Below, in pieces: positions 1 to 6,393 of a stretch of 9,551 nucleotides of DNA. Source of the DNA: Actinomycetota bacterium (lineage in GTDB: Bacteria; Actinomycetota; Acidimicrobiia; Acidimicrobiales; Ilumatobacteraceae); assembly GCA_009703975.1 (NCBI GenBank), contig WLFB01000030.1, forward strand, positions 1 through 9,551, given 5' to 3'. Numbering within the stretch: position 1 is the first letter of the stretch; each line of letters begins with the position of its first letter. The notes below the pieces were generated by a model. The model made no database searches, was not told the origin of the DNA, and saw nothing but the letters and a program-made list of their open reading frames with translations. The position numbers were made by a program, and so were the translations under genes.

Positions 1-262
1 AGGTTCGGTCCCACCAATCAAGAACTGTTATGCCATCAAGTTTTTGTACTGCAGCGACAACTGCATTTTGATGCTCTTCATTTCGACAATGCACAACAAG
101 ACTTCGACGAAGCACCGGGCCACGAACATCAAAACCATCAAGGGCTCCAATGTTTCCACCTGCCTCGCCAATGGCGGCACACAATCGCCCAAGGGTGCCG
201 GGCACATTGTCGAGTTGACAATCAAGAGCAATCGAAAATGCGGCGTTAGGGAGAATTGACAT
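1..262 (-). CDS. ACT-domain N-terminus of a malic enzyme (partial)
   Basis: This is the first 87 residues of a protein that runs off the left edge. It starts at ATG (262-260) and stays open to base 1. Residues about 7-80 read as an ACT regulatory domain: a strand (AFSIALDCQL), the DNxPGTLGRL turn, a helix (CAAIGEAGGNIGALD), then strands and a helix, ending GITVLDWWDRT. From family knowledge, actinobacterial NAD(P)-malic enzymes (malate to pyruvate plus CO2) carry such an ACT domain and pass into the catalytic part through a V-x-D-R-T motif; the WDRT here fits that junction. The identification is therefore an inference from the N-terminus alone, since no catalytic residue is in the window. Alternatives are a stand-alone ACT protein or another ACT-regulated enzyme. 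It lies 75 bp after the acyl-CoA dehydrogenase stop on the same strand and may be co-transcribed. A GAGAG stretch lies just upstream of the ATG as a weak ribosome site. Confidence 0.72.
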   Translation of the reverse strand, partial: MSILPNAAFSIALDCQLDNVPGTLGRLCAAIGEAGGNIGALDGFDVRGPVLRRSLVVHCRNEEHQNAVVAAVQKLDGITVLDWWDRT

Positions 263-337
263 ATGGCTCTCTACGGTACGGACTTGGCAAGCACCAAACT
301 ACGTGGCCTCGCATGAAATAGTCAGGCCGAATAGTTT

Positions 338-1549
338 TTATTCGACGCGCAAGCCAGAGATTGCGCGCGCAATAACAAGTTGCTGAATTTCGCTCGTGCC
401 TTCAAAAATCGTGTGAATCTTGGCGTCACGGTGCCAACGCTCTACTGGGTATTCACGCGTGTAGCCGTAACCGCCCAAAATTTGAATTGCATCATTTGTG
501 ACTCTGACGGCCATCTCTGATGCGTAGTACTTGCTTTGCGAACCTTCAGCATTTTTATAGCCGCCGTTTTTAGCAAGCCACGACGCGCGCCAAATCAGCA
601 ATCGTGCCGCATCGATCTCGGTGATCATGTTGGCAAGTTTGAAAGCGATTGCTTGGTGCATGACGATCGGCTTGCCGAATGCTTTGCGTTCTTTCGCGTA
701 GTCAAGTGCAAACTCATACGCAGCACGCGCAACACCAAGTGCTTGTGCGCCAACTGCTGGCCTCGTTGCTTCAAATGTCGCCATTGCTGGTTGCTTGCCA
801 CTCGATGTGCCTTCGCGATATCGCGCGAGTTTGGCGTCGAGTTTTTCTTTGCCACCTAGCAAGCAACGACCCGGCACACGAACGTCTTCGAGTACAACTT
901 CGGCCGTATGACTGGCACGAATGCCGTGCTTCAAATATTTTTGACCCTGACTCAAGCCTTTTGTTTTTGGTGGCACGATAAAACTCGCTTGGCCACGACC
1001 TTTGAGTTCTGGATCAACTGCAGCTACGACAACATGAACGTCGGCGATACCACCGTTTGTGATCCATGCTTTAGTACCGTTAAGTACCCACTCGTCATTG
1101 GCTTCGTCGTACACGGCGCGCGTTCGCAAGTTTGAAACATCACTACCTGCGTCGGGTTCGCTCACGCAGAATGCTCCGAGTTTCACATCGTCAGCGGTGC
1201 CGTAACACTGCGGCACCCACTCCATCATTTGTTCTGGTGTGCCGTTGCCGGCGATACCTGCTGCAGCAAGACCTGAACCCATTATTGCCATGCCGATACC
1301 AGCATCGCCCCAAAAGATTTCTTCAATCGCAACAACCATTGTCAAACCTGTCGGGTCGGCCATTGCGTTCATGATGAAGTCAAGGCCATACAAACCAATC
1401 TTGGCGGCTTCTTGCACAACGGGAAACGGAAACTCTTCTCGTTCATCCCACTCGTGCGCTGCTGGACGAATTACATCTACTGCAAATTCGTGGATCCAGT
1501 TTTTGATTTGAAGTTGGTCATCATTTAGAGCAAGTGAAAAATCAGCCAT
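338..1549 (-). CDS. acyl-CoA dehydrogenase (FAD-dependent)
   Basis: This is a complete 403-residue member of the acyl-CoA dehydrogenase family, which makes the alpha,beta double bond of fatty or branched-chain acyl-CoA and passes electrons to electron-transfer flavoprotein. An N-terminal helical domain (about 5-125) is followed by the beta domain with the FAD/substrate motif CVSEPDAGSD (128-137) and WITNGG (162-167), then a C-terminal helical domain with ERKAFGKP (287-294) and ILGGYGYTREYP (357-368). The catalytic base is Glu383 in IFEGTSEIQ, the position used by medium-chain-type enzymes. Relative to those enzymes, residues about 233-252 before the ATFEATRP stretch form a short insertion; as I recall, this is shared by an actinobacterial subgroup. 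Substrate length cannot be read from sequence. The ATG at 1549 fits the family N-terminus. The nucleotidyltransferase ends 66 bp upstream and the ACT/malic enzyme gene follows, suggesting a link to acyl-CoA and C4/C3 metabolism (inference). Confidence 0.95.
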   Translation of the reverse strand: MADFSLALNDDQLQIKNWIHEFAVDVIRPAAHEWDEREEFPFPVVQEAAKIGLYGLDFIMNAMADPTGLTMVVAIEEIFWGDAGIGMAIMGSGLAAAGIAGNGTPEQMMEWVPQCYGTADDVKLGAFCVSEPDAGSDVSNLRTRAVYDEANDEWVLNGTKAWITNGGIADVHVVVAAVDPELKGRGQASFIVPPKTKGLSQGQKYLKHGIRASHTAEVVLEDVRVPGRCLLGGKEKLDAKLARYREGTSSGKQPAMATFEATRPAVGAQALGVARAAYEFALDYAKERKAFGKPIVMHQAIAFKLANMITEIDAARLLIWRASWLAKNGGYKNAEGSQSKYYASEMAVRVTNDAIQILGGYGYTREYPVERWHRDAKIHTIFEGTSEIQQLVIARAISGLRVE

Positions 1550-1555
1550 GGATAT

Positions 1556-1561
1556 AAGTTA
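1556..1561 (-). promoter_or_regulatory. candidate -10 box for the acyl-CoA dehydrogenase gene
   Basis: TAACTT lies exactly 6 nt before the ATG, the spacing expected if transcription starts at or next to the A of the start codon (leaderless). An AGGT (1564-1561) overlaps it and could instead be a weak Shine-Dalgarno 11 nt from the ATG. I see no clear -35 box. The two readings are not separable from sequence. Confidence 0.25.
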
Positions 1562-1615
1562 CCTGCGTAGCAGTTGCGACTAACAAGCGGAACTGTGTGA
1601 AATCGTTTGAAAACA

Positions 1616-2188
1616 TTACGCGCGACGCAACTTCTGAAGATCAGACTCGAGGTCACGGTCACGCGAATAACCGCGCTCAACGACTAGTCGCACCGCATCA
1701 TGTGCCCGTTGCCACTCAACCTCGTCAGCCACATGAGCGAGATTGCGCAAATCAGAATGATCAGTTTCTCGACCAGGGGCAACTGACAATAGTTTTAACG
1801 CAATTAAGTGTCCGACTCGAGCCACTGGCAAAATAATTTGTTTCACAACCTCAAGTTGCTCGGCAGCAGCGACAACTTCTGCTTCTATGCCTGATGATGC
1901 AATCAACAAATCAATACTTGTGTCATCAGAAGTAATGAGTCGAGTCATCGCCAACCTCTTTTGCGCTTCTTGCTCGACTAACGCATCAATGCGAAAACCT
2001 AACTTTGTCAGCGAGTGAACCAGTGCCTCGGCTTGAGTGTCGTTCTGAAGTGCAATAGCAAGATCAACATCGCGTGTGAAACGTGGATCACATCGAACCG
2101 AAACTGCGAGCCCACCAACTAGACAACCCGAAACTCCCTCGCGCCGCAAAAGCGTCAAAACTTCTGACGCTGTGGCAATGAGACTCAC
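1616..2188 (-). CDS. nucleotidyltransferase-fold protein (MNT/AbiEii-like), second gene of a coupled pair
   Basis: This 190-residue protein has the core of the DNA polymerase beta-type nucleotidyltransferase fold: a GG turn (CLVGGLAVSVR, Gly25-Gly26), the metal-binding D-x-D in FTRDVDLAI (Asp40, Asp42) and a third carboxylate in SIDLLIAS (Asp93). Later conserved-looking pieces are PVARVGHLIALKLLS (121-135, Lys132) and the acidic/basic HSDLRNL (144-150). Enzymes of this superfamily move NMP groups to proteins, RNA or small molecules; the subgroup often annotated 'AbiEii/AbiGii toxin family' includes toxin-antitoxin components. All catalytic carboxylates are present, so it is probably active, but the target is unknown. 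Translation starts at GTG (2188-2186), which overlaps the TGA of the 57-residue gene upstream (shared GTGA), so the two are probably translationally coupled. I cannot say whether it acts as toxin, antitoxin or a housekeeping modifier. Confidence 0.82.
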   Translation of the reverse strand: MSLIATASEVLTLLRREGVSGCLVGGLAVSVRCDPRFTRDVDLAIALQNDTQAEALVHSLTKLGFRIDALVEQEAQKRLAMTRLITSDDTSIDLLIASSGIEAEVVAAAEQLEVVKQIILPVARVGHLIALKLLSVAPGRETDHSDLRNLAHVADEVEWQRAHDAVRLVVERGYSRDRDLESDLQKLRRA

Positions 2189-2358
2189 AGTGCCCTGACG
2201 CGCCCCGGAGCATCAAGTGGTCGATCGTGCAGCCACTTAACCAATAATTTTTGAATCTGAATTTCATCTGCCTGCGGATTTTCACGACGCAGTTGCTCGC
2301 GCTTGATCGCCAAGCCTTCAAGATGCATCTGATCAACTGGCGCAAGTGGCGAAATCAC
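2185..2358 (-). CDS. 57-residue protein paired with the nucleotidyltransferase
   Basis: This small gene runs from GTG (2358-2356) to TGA (2187-2185). The frame is closed by a TAA two codons upstream of the GTG; the only other plausible start is ATG at residue 11, which has no ribosome site. The product is highly charged and largely helical by inspection: residues 10-30 (from QMHLEGLAIK) form one helix ending at ENPQAD, and residues 31-46 (EIQIQKLLVKWLHDRP) a second, followed by a basic tail (PGRVRAL). There is no signal peptide or membrane segment. From memory, short proteins with this helix / NPxA-x-E / helix / RP layout occur next to nucleotidyltransferase genes in other bacteria, but I know of no function. 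It lacks the R-x(4-6)-H motif of HEPN toxins, so this is not an MNT-HEPN pair. A partner or antitoxin role rests only on the 4-nt overlap and small size. Confidence 0.78.
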   Translation of the reverse strand: MISPLAPVDQMHLEGLAIKREQLRRENPQADEIQIQKLLVKWLHDRPLDAPGRVRAL

Positions 2359-2364
2359 AACTTA

Positions 2365-2392
2365 ATTCTACGCTCGTGAGTGACTCATAGCG
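2365..2392 (-). promoter_or_regulatory. candidate autoregulated leaderless promoter of the small gene / nucleotidyltransferase pair
   Basis: On the minus strand TAGAAT (2370-2365), one mismatch from TATAAT, ends 6 nt before the GTG start of the small gene, so the mRNA may begin at the GTG. Directly upstream, in the -10/-35 spacer position, sits a dyad: CGCT (2392-2389), A, TGAGTCACTCA (2387-2377, two 5-bp half sites around a central C), CG, AGCG (2374-2371). In RNA the same bases could fold into a 4+4-bp stem with a 3-nt loop, so it could alternatively act as a terminator-like hairpin after cysS, though no U-tract follows. The operator reading is inference; no -35 consensus is visible. Confidence 0.4.
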
Positions 2393-2412
2393 TGGCGTGG
2401 TTCGTGCAATGG

Positions 2413-3771
2413 TCAGGCGCGGCGCAGTGTTGTGCCGGCTTTAGTCGTTTCAACGAGCCAGCCAAGTATTTGTAGTTCGTTGCGGATCGCATCGGCTTTA
2501 GCAAAATCTTTTGCTGCACGAGCAGCGTCTAGCGCTACAGCTTTGGCTTGAGAATCACCATCAACAACTTCAGCGACAGTAAGTTGCAGACCAACTGCGA
2601 CACACATTTCTCGAACGGCCGCAGAAAGCGCTCCGGCAGTTTTTATATCGCCAGAATCAACAGCAATATTCGCGCGGCGAATTGCATCAAACATCACGCC
2701 AATCGCAACTGGCGTATTTAAGTCGTCATCCATTGCCGTGCGAAACGCGGTGAGCGTCGCGTCATCAGGTAATTCACTTAATGAATTTGTTCGTGCGGCG
2801 AACGAATCAACACCAGCCAGAGCATTTACCGACGCGTCGATATTGTCGAGACCAACTTTTACAGGCGAACGATAATGCGTTTGCAACAACAACATTCGAT
2901 ATGCGCGCGCATCGTAACGATCCAGCAAATCAGGCAAGTTAGTTACGTTGCCCAAACTCTTGGACATTTTCTCGCCCTCAGTGTCAACAACAAAACCGTT
3001 GTGCATCCAATGGTGTGCAAAATCTTTGCCAAGTGCAACTGCTTGCGCACGCTCGTTCTCATGATGCGGAAACCGCAAGTCGGCGCCACCACAATGCAAA
3101 TCAAACCCTTCGCCGAGTAGTTCGAGACTCATCACAACACACTCGCTGTGCCAACCTGGTCGACCTTCGCCCCACGGTGATGGCCACGCCGGCTCGCCAG
3201 GCTTTGAAAACTTCCATAAAACAAAATCTGCAGGATGCTTTTTCTGATCGGCGCCAAATACGGTTCGATCGCCACCGCCAGCAAGCATGTCGTCAATGTT
3301 TTGTTGAGCAAGTAAACCATAATCTTTGACAACACTGGTACTCATATATATGCCGTCGTCGGTCGTATACGCGGCATTTTTGGCCACGAGTTCTGCAATC
3401 AGCCCAACTATTTGATCCACATATTCTGTTGCGCGCGGCACATCAGTTGGACGCAACACACCAAGTCGCGCCATTGATTCAAACCATACCGATTCGCACT
3501 TTTGAGCAATATCTAACCACGGGCGCTTTTCTCGCTCAGCGCGATTAATAATTTTGTCGTCGATATCTGTGATATTTGAAACAAGCCGAACTTTGATACC
3601 TGTCCACTCGAGATAACGGCGCAAAATATCGTAAACAAGGGTCGCCCGACCGTGGCCGATATGTGGTGGCCCATAAACCGTTGGCCCGCAAAGATAAATG
3701 CTCAATTCGCCAGGCTTGCGCTGCTCAAGCAAGCGAATTTTTGAGGTTGCGGTGTCGTATAAATTCAGCAC
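2413..3771 (-). CDS. cysS: cysteinyl-tRNA synthetase
   Basis: This is a complete 452-residue class I cysteine-tRNA ligase, which charges tRNA-Cys with cysteine using ATP. The N-terminus LNLYDTAT and LCGPTVY are typical of CysRS. Signature motifs are HIGH (37-40) in PPHIGHGR and KMSKS (268-272) in EKMSKSLGN. All four zinc ligands used for cysteine discrimination are present: Cys28, Cys211, His236 and Glu240 (in CVVMS and FPHHENE). The C-terminal helical and anticodon-binding part (about 310-452) is present and the length is normal for bacterial CysRS (about 460), so this is the tRNA enzyme rather than the MshC mycothiol ligase, which is shorter. The start is GTG (3771-3769); a TGA in frame about 13 codons upstream limits alternatives and no Shine-Dalgarno is visible. 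It is divergent from valS with only 35 bp between start codons. Confidence 0.97.
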   Translation of the reverse strand: MLNLYDTATSKIRLLEQRKPGELSIYLCGPTVYGPPHIGHGRATLVYDILRRYLEWTGIKVRLVSNITDIDDKIINRAEREKRPWLDIAQKCESVWFESMARLGVLRPTDVPRATEYVDQIVGLIAELVAKNAAYTTDDGIYMSTSVVKDYGLLAQQNIDDMLAGGGDRTVFGADQKKHPADFVLWKFSKPGEPAWPSPWGEGRPGWHSECVVMSLELLGEGFDLHCGGADLRFPHHENERAQAVALGKDFAHHWMHNGFVVDTEGEKMSKSLGNVTNLPDLLDRYDARAYRMLLLQTHYRSPVKVGLDNIDASVNALAGVDSFAARTNSLSELPDDATLTAFRTAMDDDLNTPVAIGVMFDAIRRANIAVDSGDIKTAGALSAAVREMCVAVGLQLTVAEVVDGDSQAKAVALDAARAAKDFAKADAIRNELQILGWLVETTKAGTTLRRA

Positions 3772-3806
3772 AGATATTAAGGATAGGCGAGTACCGTTAT
3801 TTCGTC
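3772..3806. promoter_or_regulatory. 35-bp divergent cysS/valS start region with face-to-face candidate -10 boxes
   Basis: Both start codons border this 35-bp gap. Toward cysS (minus) TATCCT (3785-3780) ends 8 nt before the GTG; toward valS (plus) TACCGT (3792-3797) ends 9 nt before the ATG. Both spacings fit leaderless transcription, and neither gene has a good Shine-Dalgarno at normal distance (a plus-strand AAGGA at 3779-3783 is 23 nt from the valS ATG). Any -35 elements would lie inside the opposite gene's first codons. The arrangement is seen; promoter function is inferred. Confidence 0.4.
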
Positions 3807-6386
3807 ATGTCACGCGTACCCGAGAAGCCAACAATGGATGGAGTTGACGCTCGACTCGTTGAACAGTGGGAGCGCGACGGTATTTACCGTTTCGATCGCA
3901 CAGCAGAGCATAAAAATATTTTCTCAATTGATACACCGCCGCCCACAGTTAGTGGTTCGTTGCATATGGGTCATGTTTTTTCTTATACGCACACCGACAC
4001 GTTGGCTCGCTTTTGGCGAATGCGTGGCAAATCTGTTTTTTATCCGATGGGATGGGATGACAATGGTCTGCCGACCGAGCGCCGCGTACAAAATTATTAC
4101 GGGGTTTCATGTGATCCATCCCTGAAATACATCGAGAATTTTGAACCACCGTTTCGCGGTGACCCACCAAAAGATTCGCGCGCAATACCAATTTCGCGAC
4201 CAAACTTTATTGAACTTTGTGATGAACTAACTGCACAAGATGAAAAAGTATTTGAAGATTTATTTCGTCGCCTTGGGCTCTCAGTTGACTGGAGTTTGCT
4301 TTACACAACGATCAGTGAGCATGCTCGGCGTACTGCGCAAAGTGCATTCTTGAAAAATCTTGAACGTGGTGAGGCTTACACACAAGAAGCACCAACACTT
4401 TGGGATGTTGACTTCGGTACCGCAGTTGCGCAAGCAGAACTTGAAGACCGCGAGCGACCTGGCGCATTTCATAAATTGAAATTTCATGTGCCAGACGAAA
4501 GTCGCAGCGAGTTTGTTGTTGAAACAACTCGACCTGAGTTAATCGCTGCTTGCGTCGGGCTGGTCGCACACCCTGATGATGAGCGATACAAACATCTTTT
4601 TGGAAAAGTTGCACACACTCCAATCTTTAATGTTGAAGTGCCGGTTTTTGCTCACCCTCTTGCGCAACAAGATAAGGGCTCGGGCATTGCGATGGTTTGC
4701 ACATTCGGAGATTTAACCGATGTGATTTGGTGGCGCGAATTAAATCTCAACACTCGCCCAACAATCGGACGCGACGGACGATTCGTTGCAGATGCTCCAG
4801 CAATAATGTCTGACAAGGCAAAACTGCAATATGCGCGACTTGCCGGCAAAACTGTAAAGCAAGCGCAAACATTGACCGTTGAGATATTGCGTGAAACTGG
4901 CGAACTCATCGATGAGCCACGAGCGATTACTCATGCAGTTAAGTTTTACGAAAAAGGTGATCGGCCACTTGAGATTGTTACAAGTCGCCAGTGGTACATC
5001 CGTAATGGTGGTCGCGATCAAGAGCTTCGTGAAAAGTTACTTGCACGAGGCGACGAACTCACGTGGCACCCGGATTTCATGCAACACCGTTATGCAAACT
5101 GGGTCGGCGGTTTAAACGGCGACTGGCTCGTAAGCCGACAAAGATATTTTGGTGTGCCAATACCGCTTTGGTATCGCCTTGATGCACAAGGTGAAATAAT
5201 TTATGACAATCCACTCGTGCCAACTAACGATCAATTACCAATTGACCCGAGTACAGATTTGCCAAATGGTTTTGTCGCCGATCAACGCGGGCAAGCCAAC
5301 GGGTTTGTTGGTGACCCAGACATCATGGACACTTGGGCAACTTCTTCACTGACTCCGCAGATTGCAGGTAGGTGGATTGATGATCAAGATTTGTTCACGA
5401 GAATTTTTCCGATGGATGTTCGGCCACAAGGTCACGACATTATTCGCACATGGTTGTTTGCCACGATGGTTCGTTCAAACTTCGAACATAATCAAGCACC
5501 ATGGAAGAACGCCGCGTTGTCTGGCTGGATTCTCGACCCTGATCGCAAAAAGATGTCGAAATCAAAAGGCAATGTTGTAACACCATCAGATTTGTTTGAT
5601 CAATACGGCAGTGACGCCGTGCGATATTGGGCTGCGTGTGCACGACCGGGTGTTGACACAACATTCAGCGAAGAGCAAATGAAAGTCGGGCGAAAACTCG
5701 CAACCAAGCTACTTAACTTAACGAAATTTGTTCTCGGCGCAGGTGAGTTAACAGTTGATTCAAAGCCGACTGATTTGATTGATCATGCAATGCTCATTCG
5801 CTTGGCTGCGGTAGTTGATGAAGCCACACTTGCCCTCGAGCAATTTGATTACGCCCGAGCGCTCGAACGAACAGAAGCATTTTTCTGGTGGTTCTGCGAT
5901 GACTATGTCGAACTGGTAAAAACTCGTGCCTACAGCCCTGGTCAAGATTCGTCTTCGGCACGCAGTTCTTTGCACCGAGCGCTGAGTATTTTGCAGCGGT
6001 TGCTCGCGCCGATGTTGCCGTTTGCTACAGAAGAAGTTTGGTCTTGGTTAGAGTCAGGCTCAATTCATTTGTCGAACTGGCCAACAACTCAAGAGACTCT
6101 TGCCGACTTTGTTACTACAGATGATGCCAGTTCGTTGCTTGATGCAACTTGCGTCGTGCTCGCAGCGGTGCGACGTGCCAAAACAGAAGCAAAAGTTTCA
6201 CAGCGTGCAGAAGTTTCGCAACTTGTCGTTACTGCACCTTCTGCAACAATTGATTTACTAAAAGCCAATATTCTTGACTTGCGTAATGCTGGAGCATTGC
6301 AAGAAATAAAATATGTGATTTCTACCTCGCAGACGAACACGCAAGATATTGTCGCGCAGGTAACTCTTGCTACTCCACTAACCTAA
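3807..6386 (+). CDS. valS: valyl-tRNA synthetase, type 2 (archaeal-like)
   Basis: This is a complete 859-residue class I valine-tRNA ligase. The catalytic Rossmann fold has HMGH (53-56) after DTPPPTVSGSL and KMSKS (582-586) in RKKMSKSKGN. The CP1 editing domain (about 195-375), which hydrolyses mischarged Thr-tRNA-Val, contains VETTRPE (238-244), AHPDDERYKHLFG (254-266) and QQDKGSGIAMVCTFGD (287-302). The phrase GWDDNGLPTERRVQ (82-95) and the absence of the C-terminal coiled-coil arm mark the type-2 ValRS found in archaea, Rickettsia and some actinobacteria rather than the common bacterial type (E. coli, 951 residues). I chose ATG 3807 because MSRVPEKPTMDG matches the family N-terminus. The same frame is open back to 3663, but that extension lies antisense to cysS codons and has no family similarity. 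The LCP gene starts 7 bp after the stop, suggesting co-transcription. Confidence 0.96.
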   Translation: MSRVPEKPTMDGVDARLVEQWERDGIYRFDRTAEHKNIFSIDTPPPTVSGSLHMGHVFSYTHTDTLARFWRMRGKSVFYPMGWDDNGLPTERRVQNYYGVSCDPSLKYIENFEPPFRGDPPKDSRAIPISRPNFIELCDELTAQDEKVFEDLFRRLGLSVDWSLLYTTISEHARRTAQSAFLKNLERGEAYTQEAPTLWDVDFGTAVAQAELEDRERPGAFHKLKFHVPDESRSEFVVETTRPELIAACVGLVAHPDDERYKHLFGKVAHTPIFNVEVPVFAHPLAQQDKGSGIAMVCTFGDLTDVIWWRELNLNTRPTIGRDGRFVADAPAIMSDKAKLQYARLAGKTVKQAQTLTVEILRETGELIDEPRAITHAVKFYEKGDRPLEIVTSRQWYIRNGGRDQELREKLLARGDELTWHPDFMQHRYANWVGGLNGDWLVSRQRYFGVPIPLWYRLDAQGEIIYDNPLVPTNDQLPIDPSTDLPNGFVADQRGQANGFVGDPDIMDTWATSSLTPQIAGRWIDDQDLFTRIFPMDVRPQGHDIIRTWLFATMVRSNFEHNQAPWKNAALSGWILDPDRKKMSKSKGNVVTPSDLFDQYGSDAVRYWAACARPGVDTTFSEEQMKVGRKLATKLLNLTKFVLGAGELTVDSKPTDLIDHAMLIRLAAVVDEATLALEQFDYARALERTEAFFWWFCDDYVELVKTRAYSPGQDSSSARSSLHRALSILQRLLAPMLPFATEEVWSWLESGSIHLSNWPTTQETLADFVTTDDASSLLDATCVVLAAVRRAKTEAKVSQRAEVSQLVVTAPSATIDLLKANILDLRNAGALQEIKYVISTSQTNTQDIVAQVTLATPLT

Positions 6387-6393
6387 ATAGCGC

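Noticed and set aside
44..259. A 71-codon plus-strand open frame at the left edge, and a 67-codon minus-strand frame (28-231)
   Set aside because: Both are shadows of the ACT-domain coding sequence, which reads coherently with domain motifs in its own minus-strand frame.
305..328. GGCCT / AGGCC inverted repeat between the acyl-CoA dehydrogenase and malic enzyme genes as a terminator
   Set aside because: The stem is only 5 bp with a 14-nt loop and no T-run follows on the minus strand.
2088..2345. An 85-codon minus-strand open frame overlapping the nucleotidyltransferase start
   Set aside because: It is Cys/Ser/Arg-rich without pattern and covers both the 57-residue gene and the enzyme's GG motif in another frame; the coupled GTG-start frame is the better reading.
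1616..2358. MNT-HEPN toxin-antitoxin system
   Set aside because: The 57-residue partner has no R-x(4-6)-H motif and is much shorter than HEPN proteins, so the pair cannot be called MNT-HEPN.
2413..3771. MshC (mycothiol-type cysteine ligase) instead of CysRS
   Set aside because: The protein keeps a full-length C-terminal anticodon-binding region and ordinary CysRS length; MshC is shorter and lacks it.
3663..3806. A 48-codon upstream extension of the valS reading frame starting at ATG 3663
   Set aside because: It runs antisense through the conserved N-terminus of cysS, including the region that codes its HIGH motif, has no resemblance to ValRS N-termini, and the family start MSRVPEKP follows at 3807.
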